From contig JADKDM010000041.1 in the NCBI GenBank assembly GCA_016714565.1, positions 1 to 64,000 on the forward strand: a stretch of 64,000 bases of DNA, written 5' to 3'. Source of the stretch: Candidatus Villigracilis propinquus (GTDB taxonomy: Bacteria; Chloroflexota; Anaerolineae; Anaerolineales; Villigracilaceae). Below are positions 18,997 to 27,599 of this stretch, piece after piece. Position 1 is the first letter of the stretch, and each line of letters opens with the position of its first letter. Below the pieces are notes generated by a model. It saw only the letters and a list, made by a program, of their open reading frames with translations. It made no database searches and was not told the origin of the DNA. A program made the translations under genes and the position numbers.

Positions 18997-19630
18997 TAAG
19001 CCTAAATCATTTTTCATTACGTTGCTGCGCCACGGCGAATCCGTGGGGAATGCAGAATCACGCTGGCAGGGGCAAGCCGATTTCCCATTGACGGAACGCG
19101 GCCACGAACAGGCTTCGGCTCTGGCGGAACGCTGGAAAAATGAAAATGTGAAATTTGACCATGTCATTTCCAGCCCGCTTACCCGCGCAAAGCAGACAGC
19201 CGAGATCATTGCCTCAAAACTGAATTTGCAAATTGAATTCGAGCCGCTCTGGTTGGAACGTGACAACGGTGAATTCGCAGGGTTGACCGCGCACGAAGTC
19301 CGTCAGAATTTTATCCATCCATCATTCACCACCCCGTACGACCCCGTCGGTTCGGATGGGGAAGGGGACTGGGAATTGTTCCTGCGTGCAGGTCAAGCTC
19401 TGCATTCTCTGTTGAAACGTGAGCCTGCCCGCTATTTGATCGTCTCCCACGGCGGCTTGTTGAATCAGGTCATGCACGCGGTGGTGGGGGTCGCTCCGCA
19501 GGCCAACAATGCAGGCACGCGCTTCCGCTTTGGGAACACGGCCTTTGCCCAACTCATGTATTACCCGTATCAACATCGCTGGGCAATCGACAAGCTCAAC
19601 GACCATTCCCACTGGTTGGACGCGGACTGA
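18983..19630 (+). CDS. Histidine phosphatase (phosphoglycerate mutase-like)
   Basis: The 215-residue protein has the phosphatase signature LLRHGESVGNAESRWQG with the nucleophilic His, the second Arg (SSPLTRAKQTAE), the Glu of WLERDNGEFAG and the late catalytic His (LIVSHGG). It therefore dephosphorylates a small molecule or protein by a phosphohistidine intermediate; the substrate cannot be told from sequence. Its overlap with the glycosyltransferase hints at a role with sugar or polyprenyl phosphates. Confidence 0.92.
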   Translation: MTENNKPKSFFITLLRHGESVGNAESRWQGQADFPLTERGHEQASALAERWKNENVKFDHVISSPLTRAKQTAEIIASKLNLQIEFEPLWLERDNGEFAGLTAHEVRQNFIHPSFTTPYDPVGSDGEGDWELFLRAGQALHSLLKREPARYLIVSHGGLLNQVMHAVVGVAPQANNAGTRFRFGNTAFAQLMYYPYQHRWAIDKLNDHSHWLDAD

Positions 19631-19642
19631 AATCCCGTAATT

Positions 19643-19688
19643 GGTGGTCGAGTAGGCGAGTGCTTTTCGAGGCCGTACCGAGACCACC
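19643..19688. repeat. 46-bp GGTGGTCGAG palindrome, copy 1
   Basis: GGTGGTCGAGTAGGCGAGTG at the left and GTACCGAGACCACC at the right form an imperfect palindrome. A second copy lies in frame inside the heparinase-like gene at 62822-62868. Confidence 0.8.
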
Positions 19689-19722
19689 TGTAATAAATAA
19701 CCAATCGTAACTCTGGAGCCTC

Positions 19723-20808
19723 ATGGCACGACCTATTGACCCTAACTCATCTGGTATGAAAATCCTCATCTTTGGCGCAGGAGCCATTGGCACATATATC
19801 GGCGGCTCGCTTGCGCTCTCAGGGAATCAGGTTGTGTATGTGGAACAACCGAAGATGGTGGAGCAGTTACGCGAAAAAGGGCTGCGCCTTGATTTGACGA
19901 TTGATGAAAGAAGAAGGACGAAAGATGCCTTTTCTTTGGATGCTCGTTCTTTCATCATTGAACCGTCCCTTGAAGAAGCACTAAAATTTGGCCCATTTGA
20001 TGTTGGCATCTTTGCGCTGAAATCCTTTGACACCATCCCCGCCATGGAAGGATTGAAACCTTTCGCGGATAAACTTCCCCCCATCCTTTGCCTTTCCAAC
20101 GGCGTGGAAAATGAACAGTCCATTGCGCGTGTGCTCGGCCCCGACAAAGTCATTTACGGCACAGTCACCACAGCCATTGGCCGCCGCGGCCCCGGCGACA
20201 TTGTCCTCGAAAAATTGCGCGGCGTGGGCGTTGCAGATGGACATCCTCTCTCGAAGAGACTCGTCACCGTGATGGAAAGCGCCTTCCTGAATTGCCGTCT
20301 GTACCCCGAAGCGCATGGCATGAAGTGGTCGAAGATGCTCACCAACCTCATCGCCAACCCAACCTCCGCCATTCTCAACATGACCGCCGCGCAGGTCTTT
20401 GACCATAAAGGCTTGTATAAGCTGGAAATTAACATGTTGAAGGAATGCCTCGCAGTGATGAAAGCTCAAAATCTCGAAGTTTATGGCCTGCCTGGAACAC
20501 CTGTCCGTGCGCTGGCTTTCGCCACCAAATTACCGCTCTGGGTTTCCAAGCCGCTTCTCTCCCGCGCCGCAGGCAGTGGACGCGGCGCCAAAATGCCCTC
20601 CTTCCACATTGACCTGTATGCTGGCAGAACCCAAAGCGAAGTGGAATTCCTGCACGGCGCAGTTGTCCGCGAGGGAAAAGCGCGCGGCATCCCAACCCCC
20701 GTCAACGAATTGCTGACCGATACCTTAATGGCTCTCACCAAAAAAGAAATCCCTCTTTTTGAGTATGAAGGAAAGCCGGAGAAACTGTTAGCCAAGTTGA
20801 AAGGTTGA
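19723..20808 (+). CDS. Ketopantoate reductase family protein (ApbA/PanE)
   Basis: The protein begins with a Rossmann motif (MKILIFGAGAIGTYIGGSLA) and contains the ApbA features: FGPFDVGIFALKSFDT, LSNGVENEQSIA, and HGMKWSKMLTNLIANPTSAI with the catalytic Lys. The C-terminal helical domain carries PTPVNELLTD. CTGGAG before ATG 19723 supports that start; an internal ATG at 19756 is the usual N-terminus of the family. At about residues 61-79 a heptad-repeat tract is inserted in frame (ERRRTKDAFSLDARSF). The last codons and the TGA stop (20806-20808) fall in another such tract. The product may be 2-dehydropantoate 2-reductase or a related NAD(P)H reductase. Confidence 0.86.
   Translation: MARPIDPNSSGMKILIFGAGAIGTYIGGSLALSGNQVVYVEQPKMVEQLREKGLRLDLTIDERRRTKDAFSLDARSFIIEPSLEEALKFGPFDVGIFALKSFDTIPAMEGLKPFADKLPPILCLSNGVENEQSIARVLGPDKVIYGTVTTAIGRRGPGDIVLEKLRGVGVADGHPLSKRLVTVMESAFLNCRLYPEAHGMKWSKMLTNLIANPTSAILNMTAAQVFDHKGLYKLEINMLKECLAVMKAQNLEVYGLPGTPVRALAFATKLPLWVSKPLLSRAAGSGRGAKMPSFHIDLYAGRTQSEVEFLHGAVVREGKARGIPTPVNELLTDTLMALTKKEIPLFEYEGKPEKLLAKLKG
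19904..19958. repeat. Heptad tract inside the ketopantoate reductase gene
   Basis: Units ATGAAAG, AAGAAGG, ACGAAAG run left to right from 19904 and are mirrored on the right by CGTTCTTTCATC, forming a quasi-palindrome. The tract is in frame and adds a charged loop between the first beta strands of the Rossmann fold. Confidence 0.7.
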
Positions 20809-20868
20809 TAAGTTGGCAGGTTTTTACTTTCAAACCTTATAACCTTCAAACTTTTAAACCTTTAAACC
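20794..20868. repeat. Heptad tract at the end of the reductase gene
   Basis: AAGTTGA, AAGGTTGA, TAAGTTGG, CAGGTTT on the left and CAAACCTTATAACCTTC, AAACTTTTAAACC on the right form a quasi-palindrome of 7-8-nt units. It supplies the last codons and the stop of the upstream gene and fills the whole gap to the nucleoside kinase. Confidence 0.75.
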
Positions 20869-20869
20869 C

Positions 20870-22564
20870 ATGTCCATTCAAATCACCCAACCCAATACGA
20901 ATATCGAAATCCATTTACCCAATGGCAAAACCTTGTCTGGCCCGCGCGGCACGCAAATAGGGGAGTTCTTTGCCAAGGTCAAAGATGATTTTCCTGCACC
21001 CATCGTTGCAGCCATCATCAATAACCAAATTCACGAGTTGACTTTTCCTGTTGATGCCGAAGCGCATTGCACTCCCGTCACCATGGATACCGCCGACGGT
21101 GCGCGCATCTATCGCCGCTCGCTGGTCTTTTTGCTTGAAATGGCATTTATTCAACTCTTTCCACAAGCCAGATTGAATATTGATCATTCCGTCTCGTCCG
21201 GCGGATTTTATTGTGAAGTCACTGGCCGCGAAGCACTCTCACGCCCTGAGATCGATTCTCTTAAATCACACATGGAAAATTTGATCAAAGAGGATCATCC
21301 CTTCACTCGCAAGGAAATTCCCATTCAGGAAGCGATTCAATATTTTCAGCAGCGCGGGTATGAAGATAAACTCCGCCTGCTTAAACATCGCGGCAAAGAT
21401 TACCTCACAATGTACAGCCTAAGCGGCCAAATGGATTACATGCATGGTTACATGGTTCCGTCCACGGGCTATTTGAAATGGTTTGATCTCAAGCTCATCA
21501 ATGGCGGCTTTCTCCTTCAATTCCCGCGCCGCCATGCGCCGACACATCTTGAACCGATGGGCGATTACCCGAAACTGCTCAGCACGTTTCGTCAGTATGG
21601 CGACTGGCTTGAAACGCTCAACATCGACAATGTTGGCGCGCTCAACGATGCCATTGCAGATGGCCGCGCCGATGAACTCGTGCTGGTCTCCGAAGCGCTG
21701 CATGAACAAAACCTTGCCGATATTGCCCAGCAGATCGTCCACAAAAAAGCGCGCATCATTTTGATCTCTGGTCCGTCATCGTCGGGCAAAACAACTTCCT
21801 CGCGCCGCCTCGCCATTCAACTGCTTGCGCGCGGCATTTCACCCTTCCCGCTGGAACTCGATCATTATTTTGTAGACCGTGAAAAAACTCCGCTCGATGA
21901 AAACGGCCAGCCCGATTTTGAAACCATCGAAGCGCTTGATCTTCCACGCCTCGCGCAGGATCTGGAAAAATTGATCAGCGGAGAAAAAATTCAATTGCCC
22001 CGATTCAACTTCAAGACGGGAAGAGGCGAAGCGGGTGACATTGTCCAATTGAAAGAGGGACAGCCCATCATCCTCGAAGGAATCCATGGGATGAACCCGC
22101 GCCTCATTCCTGACCGTTGGTCTGATTCTGCTTTTCGGGTATATGTCTCTGCGCTGACGCAGCTCAACCTCGACCGCCACAACCGCGTCTCCACCACAGA
22201 CACGCGCCTCATCCGCCGCATCGTCCGCGATGCGCGCGAGCGTGGATATTCCGCACAGGCCACGATCTCGCGCTGGGAATCAGTTCGCCGCGGCGAGAAG
22301 CGGCACATCTTCCCCTATCAGGAAAACGCGGATGTGATGTTCAACTCCGCGCTGGTCTTTGAACTTGCCGCACTCAAAGCCGCCGCCGAACCGCTGCTGC
22401 GACAGGTTCCGCATACCGCGCCAGAATACATCGAAGCCCGCAGACTGCTCGCCTTTCTTGAATGGTTCCTGCCATTGGACGTGAACTTGATCCCCGCCAA
22501 TTCCATCGTCCGCGAATTTTTGGGCGGCTCCAGTTTGAAGGATTTCAAGATCTGGAGAGGATAG
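20870..22564 (+). CDS. TGS-domain nucleoside kinase (uridine kinase-like)
   Basis: The 564-residue protein has three parts. Residues 1-65 resemble a TGS domain (LPNGKTLSGPRGTQIGEFF). Residues about 65-220 resemble the second domain of threonyl-tRNA synthetase, but the editing HxxxH is missing (YRRSLVFLLEMA). Residues about 285-490 are a uridine kinase/PRK-like P-loop domain with GPSSSGKTTSSRRLA (Walker A), DHYFVDREKTP, and ILEGIHGMNP. Such fusions are found in Firmicutes, Thermotoga and Chloroflexota and are thought to phosphorylate nucleosides. It follows the reductase gene in the same direction. Confidence 0.9.
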   Translation: MSIQITQPNTNIEIHLPNGKTLSGPRGTQIGEFFAKVKDDFPAPIVAAIINNQIHELTFPVDAEAHCTPVTMDTADGARIYRRSLVFLLEMAFIQLFPQARLNIDHSVSSGGFYCEVTGREALSRPEIDSLKSHMENLIKEDHPFTRKEIPIQEAIQYFQQRGYEDKLRLLKHRGKDYLTMYSLSGQMDYMHGYMVPSTGYLKWFDLKLINGGFLLQFPRRHAPTHLEPMGDYPKLLSTFRQYGDWLETLNIDNVGALNDAIADGRADELVLVSEALHEQNLADIAQQIVHKKARIILISGPSSSGKTTSSRRLAIQLLARGISPFPLELDHYFVDREKTPLDENGQPDFETIEALDLPRLAQDLEKLISGEKIQLPRFNFKTGRGEAGDIVQLKEGQPIILEGIHGMNPRLIPDRWSDSAFRVYVSALTQLNLDRHNRVSTTDTRLIRRIVRDARERGYSAQATISRWESVRRGEKRHIFPYQENADVMFNSALVFELAALKAAAEPLLRQVPHTAPEYIEARRLLAFLEWFLPLDVNLIPANSIVREFLGGSSLKDFKIWRG

Positions 22565-22574
22565 ATTAAAAGCA

Positions 22575-22611
22575 GACCTCCGAGTTGTTGAAAACTCGGA
22601 GGTTCTTTTTA
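22575..22611. terminator. Bidirectional terminator with CTCCGAGTT stem
   Basis: ACCTCCGAGTT-GTTGAA-AACTCGGAGGT followed by TCTTTTTATTTT, between converging genes. The stem is the same as at 1303 and 60793. Confidence 0.88.
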
Positions 22612-23241
22612 TTTTCTAGCCAACTCACTGATCAAAGTGTAGTGATCATCTATTTGCTTTTCCATAATGATGATCTGGCAGTTCTTGGGGTTATGTAAAC
22701 TTTCACATTCCTCCACACTCCAATGGAACCATCTCATTAAGAAGAGCCTGATCGTCATACCGTGAGAAACGATCAATACATTTTCAGGGTAATTATATTT
22801 TTCAAAATCCCTGTGCAACGTATCCAGAAAAGTTGTGACCCGGTCATAAACATCTGCTCCCGATTCTCCATCAGGAATGCGGAAATAAAATGTGCTGAAT
22901 TCATCCCGCGCCTTGATGATTCCTTTATTATCATCAGGGTGCCGCAAATGCCCCCAATCCTGTTCGCGGATGCGAGGGTCTTCGATGGCTTTTGTCACGT
23001 TGTCAATGATCGATGAATGAATATGCTTAAACGTCTCACGCGTTCTGAAAAATGGTGAAAGATACACGTACACTGATTCATCGCCGATCATTGATTTGAT
23101 GTCTTTGCCAGCCTGGGCAGCCTGTGAAATTCCTTTTTGTGTCAACTTCAAGGCGTAATCTGGCGTGATTTCATATTTGGAATTATCTAAATTCCCTTCG
23201 GATTCTCCGTGACGGATAAGAATGATCCTTTTCGGCTTCAT
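22609..23241 (-). CDS. Histidine phosphatase family protein
   Basis: The 210-residue protein starts MKPKRIILIRHGESEGNLDN with the RHG motif, has the second Arg in YLSPFFRTRETF, the acid region IREQDWGHL and the final His in VLIVSHGMTIRLFLMRW. WFHWSVEECESLHNPKNC and the overall pattern resemble fungal/bacterial phosphoglycerate mutase-like phosphatases of unknown substrate. It is unrelated in detail to the one at 18983. It lies 11 nt downstream of the aldo/keto reductase gene and probably shares its transcript. Confidence 0.9.
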   Translation of the reverse strand: MKPKRIILIRHGESEGNLDNSKYEITPDYALKLTQKGISQAAQAGKDIKSMIGDESVYVYLSPFFRTRETFKHIHSSIIDNVTKAIEDPRIREQDWGHLRHPDDNKGIIKARDEFSTFYFRIPDGESGADVYDRVTTFLDTLHRDFEKYNYPENVLIVSHGMTIRLFLMRWFHWSVEECESLHNPKNCQIIIMEKQIDDHYTLISELARK

Positions 23242-23252
23242 GGATCTTTATT

Positions 23253-24245
23253 CTATCCGTTCAAGATCGTTTCGATCTGTCCCAACTCATCTCCCGAAAA
23301 ATCAAGCCGCTTCAACGCGCTAACCGCATCATCGATCTGCAACACGTTGCTCGCCCCGATCAGCACGGATGTCATTGCATCGTGGCGCAGAACCCAGGCC
23401 AGCGCGAGTTGCGCGAGAGTTTGTCCACGGGATTGGGCAAGCTCGTTCAGTTTTTGAACCTTCGCCATTTTTTCGTCCGTGAGGTGAGCGGGCTTGAGGA
23501 AGCCATGTGCCTTGGATGCGCGCGAGCCTTCAGGAATGCCACCGAGATATTTATCGGTGAGCATGCCTTGTGCGAGAGGGGAGAAGGCAATACAGCCGAT
23601 GCCTTCCTCTTTGAGCGTGGTGAGCAAATCTGCTTCCACCCAGCGGTTGAACATGTTGTAAACAGGCTGGTGGATCAAACAAGGCGTACCAAGGGATTTC
23701 AAAATCTTCGAGGCTTCGCGGGTTCTGTCGGCGGGATAATTGGAAAGCCCCACATACAACGCCCGCCCGCTGCGGACGATGTAATCCAAAGCCTGCATGG
23801 TCTCTTCGAGCGGAGTCTCAGGGTCGGGACGGTGGTGGTAGAAAATATCCACGTATTCGAGTCCCATGCGTTTCAGGCTTTGGTCGAGGCTGGAGACGAG
23901 ATATTTGCGCGAGCCCCAATCTCCATACGGGCCGTCCCACATGGTGTAGCCAGCTTTGGAGGAGATGATGAGTTCATCACGATGCGGACGCAGATCCTTT
24001 TCGATGATCTCTCCGAATGTCTCTTCAGCGGAGCCGGGAGGGGGGCCGTAATTATTCGCCAAATCCAAGTGAGTGATGCCGAGGTCGAATGCGCGCAAGA
24101 CCATGTCTCGGCTGTTGACGAAGGTGTCCACGCCGCCGAAGTTGTGCCACAAGCCAAGAGAGACGGCGGGCAGTTTCAGTCCACTGCGGCCTGAGCGGTT
24201 GTAGCGCATGGTTTCATAACGGGAACTATCGGGGATGTAATTCAT
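23253..24245 (-). CDS. Aldo/keto reductase, YghZ (GpR) type
   Basis: The 330-residue TIM-barrel oxidoreductase contains GITHLDLANNYGPPPGSAEE (catalytic Asp and Tyr), IISSKAGYTMW (Lys) and VDIFYHHRPD (His). The N-terminal YNRSGRSGLKLPAVSLGLWHNFGG and the cofactor-binding IGASNVLQI match YghZ-like L-glyceraldehyde 3-phosphate reductases that use NADPH. The natural substrate here is unknown; detoxification of aldehydes is plausible. Confidence 0.92.
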   Translation of the reverse strand: MNYIPDSSRYETMRYNRSGRSGLKLPAVSLGLWHNFGGVDTFVNSRDMVLRAFDLGITHLDLANNYGPPPGSAEETFGEIIEKDLRPHRDELIISSKAGYTMWDGPYGDWGSRKYLVSSLDQSLKRMGLEYVDIFYHHRPDPETPLEETMQALDYIVRSGRALYVGLSNYPADRTREASKILKSLGTPCLIHQPVYNMFNRWVEADLLTTLKEEGIGCIAFSPLAQGMLTDKYLGGIPEGSRASKAHGFLKPAHLTDEKMAKVQKLNELAQSRGQTLAQLALAWVLRHDAMTSVLIGASNVLQIDDAVSALKRLDFSGDELGQIETILNG

Positions 24246-24263
24246 GGTTGCTCCTAGTAAACT

Positions 24264-24296
24264 AGGTGACAGTCACTTTTAAAGTGACTGTCACCT
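24264..24296. repeat. AGGTGACAGTCACTT palindrome
   Basis: AGGTGACAGTCACTT-TTA-AAGTGACTGTCACCT is a near-perfect palindrome in the gap between two minus-strand genes. No T run follows, so it is more likely a dispersed repeat than a terminator. Confidence 0.7.
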
Positions 24297-24310
24297 GCTA
24301 TGCAGAATAG

Positions 24311-25339
24311 TTACACAAACTTCTGTTCGATCAAACTCTCCGCCATCGAGAGAATGGATTCTTCCACAGAGCGCGGAGTCCATTTGAGGATGCGTTTTGC
24401 TTTTTCATTGGAGAGATCATAATCCCAACCGAGGCTGGGCGCAACGAGGGCGATCTTTTTATCAAAGAGCGCGAGGAGTTTAATTAAAAAAGTGGGAAAC
24501 ACAATGCGCGGAATTTTATATCCCTTGCCACCATATTCCTTGTGAAGAATGTCGGCAATGTCTTTGATCCAAACCATACCAGTGGGGACAAGGAAACGAT
24601 TGCCCGCTGCTTCGGGCGTTTGCATTGCAAGAATGATCGCAGAAGCTACATCACGCACATCCACAATGTCCATTTTGATGCGTCCCACACCAGGGACTTG
24701 CCCAAGCATAAAAGTACGCACCACTTCTGCCGAGGTGGGGAAGTCCTTGTTTGGCACAGGCCCAAGAATGATGGGCGGATTGATGGCAACCATTTCGAGC
24801 TTGCGCGTATTTTCCGCGCCGTTGATAAAGTCCCACGCGGCGCGTTCAGCAAGAGTTTTACTTTTTTGATACGAGCCGATAGGTTGCTCGACCTTTGACC
24901 AATCATCTTCGGTGAAGGTGCGGTTCTCGCCGGTATGACCCGCAGTCACTGCGGCAACGGATGAAACCTGCACCACGCGTTTGACATTGGCTTTGTGCGC
25001 CGCACGCAGCACACGCAGCGTCCCTTGCACGGCGGGGATGATGAGTTCATCTTCATGCTTTGGCTCGAACAATGGAAACGGCGACGCGACATGCAGCACA
25101 TACTCGACGTCTTTCATCGCTTCATCCCAACCTGAATCCTGTTCCAAGTCCGCAGGCAGAATCTCAAACCGATCATTTGCCTGTACGTACTTTGAGATCG
25201 TCTCGCGGACTTCCGCTTCGCGTGACATAGTCCGCAAGGTGCCGCGGACGTTGTAGCCCTGCTCAAGCAGTTGGACGATGGTGTGAATGGCGACAAATCC
25301 GCTGGCGCCTGTGACGAGAATGGGGGAGGATGATGACAT
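24311..25339 (-). CDS. Extended SDR, dihydroflavonol 4-reductase-like
   Basis: The 342-residue protein begins with the NAD(P) motif ILVTGASGFVAIHTIVQLL, has an Arg after strand 2 (RGTLRTMSRE) favouring NADP, and the catalytic YxxxK in GSYQKSKTLAE. HVASPFPLF and VNPPIILGP-type text (INPPIILGP) place it in the DFR/aldehyde reductase group. Bacterial members reduce aldehydes or ketones; the substrate is not predictable. It sits 19 nt downstream of the DUF92 gene and is probably co-transcribed. Confidence 0.88.
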   Translation of the reverse strand: MSSSSPILVTGASGFVAIHTIVQLLEQGYNVRGTLRTMSREAEVRETISKYVQANDRFEILPADLEQDSGWDEAMKDVEYVLHVASPFPLFEPKHEDELIIPAVQGTLRVLRAAHKANVKRVVQVSSVAAVTAGHTGENRTFTEDDWSKVEQPIGSYQKSKTLAERAAWDFINGAENTRKLEMVAINPPIILGPVPNKDFPTSAEVVRTFMLGQVPGVGRIKMDIVDVRDVASAIILAMQTPEAAGNRFLVPTGMVWIKDIADILHKEYGGKGYKIPRIVFPTFLIKLLALFDKKIALVAPSLGWDYDLSNEKAKRILKWTPRSVEESILSMAESLIEQKFV

Positions 25340-25358
25340 AAAAACCTTTCGTGAATAT

Positions 25359-26147
25359 CTAAATTAAGATGAATAGCATTGCTACGAGCATTCCAAATGC
25401 GCCGCAGGAGAAATTGACCAAGTCATTATCCAGCCACTTCCAACCGCGGATGTGAACCGTCTCTGTGCCGCAGGTGTGGAAGGGATGTTTCTCGGTCTCT
25501 TTTTTGTCGGTGGGGCAGTAGTACATGGCTTGGACGGTGCCGCCGAGAAGCGAGTCAAAGAGCGAACCAGCCAACCCTGAGAAAGTGACCAGAAGGAATA
25601 TTGACCAGTTATCAGTTAAGAGAGAGGCGAGGAATGCGATCAAGGCGGAGCCTGTCAACGAGGCGAGAGTGCCAATTAATGAGATTCCGCCTGAGGTGCC
25701 TTTTTCCACAATTTTGTTTAAGTTGGTGATCATGCGCGGGGGCTGTGGGTTGAGCACGCCGAGTTCGGTGGCCCATGTGTCGGCGTTGACGGCGGCGAGT
25801 GCGGCGGCGAAACCGAGCCAGGGCCAGATTTCATTGGGAAAGAAAAAATGCAGCGCGGCGAATAGCGTGGCGACGCCGCCGTTGCCAAAGACCTGACCCG
25901 AGTCACGCTCATGGCCTTTGGAAAATTTTTCGTCGAGGCCTTGTTTGCGTTTTTTGAATGAACGACTCAACGCAGAGGAGGTGATGAAAAACGTGAGCAA
26001 TAAAATTGCCCATTGCCATCCGCCAATGCCGAAGATGATCGTACCTGTGAAAGCTGCTGCCAGTGCGCCGCTTTTGTTTAAGCTGTGTGCTTTGTAGGCG
26101 AGGAATGCGATGATGATCGCGAGGAGAAAACCGAGGAGAAGTTGCAT
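25359..26147 (-). CDS. DUF92 (TMEM19/VTE6-like) membrane protein
   Basis: The 262-residue protein has about six membrane helices and the DUF92 motifs: LNKSGALAAAFTGTIIFGIGGW, KGHERDSGQVFGNGGVATLF (divided here by family gaps), NADTWATELGVL and GGISLIGTLASLTGS. Plant VTE6 members phosphorylate phytyl phosphate with CTP, so a polyprenyl-phosphate kinase role is a fair inference but not shown. It heads the short operon with the SDR gene. Confidence 0.9.
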   Translation of the reverse strand: MQLLLGFLLAIIIAFLAYKAHSLNKSGALAAAFTGTIIFGIGGWQWAILLLTFFITSSALSRSFKKRKQGLDEKFSKGHERDSGQVFGNGGVATLFAALHFFFPNEIWPWLGFAAALAAVNADTWATELGVLNPQPPRMITNLNKIVEKGTSGGISLIGTLASLTGSALIAFLASLLTDNWSIFLLVTFSGLAGSLFDSLLGGTVQAMYYCPTDKKETEKHPFHTCGTETVHIRGWKWLDNDLVNFSCGAFGMLVAMLFILI

Positions 26148-26160
26148 AATGACTCGTTGA

Positions 26161-26210
26161 AAGTCAAAGGTCGAAGGTCAGACTTTTGACTTTCGACCTT
26201 TGACCTCTTA
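26161..26210. repeat. Heptad tract AAGTCAA/CCTTTGA
   Basis: Units AAGTCAA, AGGTCGA, AGGTCAG then CTTTTGA, CTTTCGA, CCTTTGA, CCTCTTA: a quasi-palindrome of 7-nt units. Its last unit contains the TAA stop (26208-26210) of the membrane protein gene. The same units are inserted in the alcohol dehydrogenase at 38580. Confidence 0.85.
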
Positions 26211-27116
26211 AACAGGAGTTGTGATGATGAAAAGCACGGCGAGCAGGAACAAGAGACTCGTCAGCGTGCTGGAGCCCCAAATGATGAAGGCAAGCACACG
26301 TTCGCGGTCCCAGCGATAGAAATATAATCCCGCGATCCAACCGACTATTGCAAGCAAAAGACTTGCCACGGGGAAGATAATGAGCTGGGAAGATGGCACG
26401 GTGTCGAGCGTGCCGCCCGCAAATTGTTGACCGATTGCCACAAGCGGCGTGGATGGGATGATGAGGCTTGCCCAAATGAACAGGCCGATATTCAGGAATA
26501 ATGCCGTGAGCCAGAGATAACGGGCGATGCCGCTTTCCCATGCCTGTGTGACAACAAAGGACGGATACACCGATTTTGCTTCGACAGGTTGCAGGCTGCC
26601 CATCTCGGTGGCACGGGCGAAGGTCTGCGAAAGGCCGGATGGATTTTCAGGTGAAATGACGAAGACGCGTTTGGCAGTAGCAATGAGCAGAAGTTTTTTT
26701 GAGTCCGATGCAAGGAACTCCACAATGCCGAGTTCAGGATGGCGGCGAATTCCCAACAGTCCACCGGGGAAGGGGAGCGAAGGCAAGGCAAGCGGTGTGA
26801 CCAAATCTTCCGCGGAGCGCATCCATTCGATATCGGAAAGGGGAATATCTTCGACGCGCAAGCCCCAGTTGATGGCGAGACTGTCACGGTCAATGTGATA
26901 ATCTGCGCGCCAAAGGGAGTAGATTCGGTATGCAAAAAATGGGATTGGCGCAAAGGAAAGTAACGCGGCCAGCAGCCAGATCAAAAAGGTGGGGCCGACT
27001 TCGGAATTGGAGAGATTGAAGAACCCAACGACCGCAATGACCGTAAGCACAAGCAGGATGCTGCTGTGAACGATCAAGCCGCGTCTTTTGGGTGGAGGGT
27101 AATGTCCAACATTCAT
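26208..27116 (-). CDS. PH-domain-like membrane protein
   Basis: Two membrane helices at the N-terminus (about 16-35 and 45-65) are followed by a soluble region (YHIDRDSLAINWGLRVEDIPLSDIEWMR..., LLLIATAKRVFVISPENP) with the strand pattern of bacterial PH-like domains. Two more helices occur at about 200-225 and 245-300. The 302-residue protein has no enzyme motif. It follows the gene at 27118 by one base and probably acts with it in the membrane. Function unknown. Confidence 0.78.
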   Translation of the reverse strand: MNVGHYPPPKRRGLIVHSSILLVLTVIAVVGFFNLSNSEVGPTFLIWLLAALLSFAPIPFFAYRIYSLWRADYHIDRDSLAINWGLRVEDIPLSDIEWMRSAEDLVTPLALPSLPFPGGLLGIRRHPELGIVEFLASDSKKLLLIATAKRVFVISPENPSGLSQTFARATEMGSLQPVEAKSVYPSFVVTQAWESGIARYLWLTALFLNIGLFIWASLIIPSTPLVAIGQQFAGGTLDTVPSSQLIIFPVASLLLAIVGWIAGLYFYRWDRERVLAFIIWGSSTLTSLLFLLAVLFIITTPV

Positions 27117-27117
27117 T

Positions 27118-27594
27118 TTATAGTTGTTCCAAATAAATTTCTTTGATGAATGCGATATGCGGCGTTTTTGGATGCGCCACCAAATTCACCTGTTGACCCT
27201 GCCTCAGCTTTTCAACACGAGAGTTTTTCTTCAAGCGGTTGCGGTATTGATGTGCCTGTCCTTTGAATTCATATTGGTAGTGGATAATGTAGTCTCTGTT
27301 GCGCTTCCCTCTGATAATGGTGTTGATCTCACTCACATGGCCTGTGAGTTCTGCTCCATTTACAAAGGTGGAAACGATGAGGTTGTATCTCCAAAAAAAA
27401 GTAAGCAGCCCAATAGGCGTAAGGATCGCAGCGAAGATGGCGAGGGCCGTAGTGAAGTGTCCTTCAAAGAGCGCATCAATCCCGTAAATGACCCAGCCTG
27501 CAAAGATCATCACAAAAAAATTTTGCGCCAGATAATCTCTGGAGATGATGTGAAAGAAGTCGGGTCTGGGACGTAGTTGGGTATTTTGGTTCAT
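27118..27594 (-). CDS. Small membrane protein with DUF3592-like domain
   Basis: The 158-residue protein has two helices (FFVMIFAGWVIYGIDAL and ALAIFAAILTPIGLLTFFW) and a soluble beta-rich tail (ELTGHVSEINTIIRGKRN, YIIHYQYEFKGQAHQYRNRL, QGQQVNLVAHPKTP) resembling DUF3592 domains. It is located between the ProRS-like gene (5 nt upstream) and the PH-like gene (1 nt downstream), so all three are likely one transcript. Function unknown. Confidence 0.75.
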   Translation of the reverse strand: MNQNTQLRPRPDFFHIISRDYLAQNFFVMIFAGWVIYGIDALFEGHFTTALAIFAAILTPIGLLTFFWRYNLIVSTFVNGAELTGHVSEINTIIRGKRNRDYIIHYQYEFKGQAHQYRNRLKKNSRVEKLRQGQQVNLVAHPKTPHIAFIKEIYLEQL

Positions 27595-27599
27595 TAAGT

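Noticed and set aside
24264..24296. Operator for the aldo/keto reductase gene
   Set aside because: The palindrome is long, lies 19 nt before the ATG without promoter elements, and has the look of a dispersed repeat; no regulator gene is adjacent.
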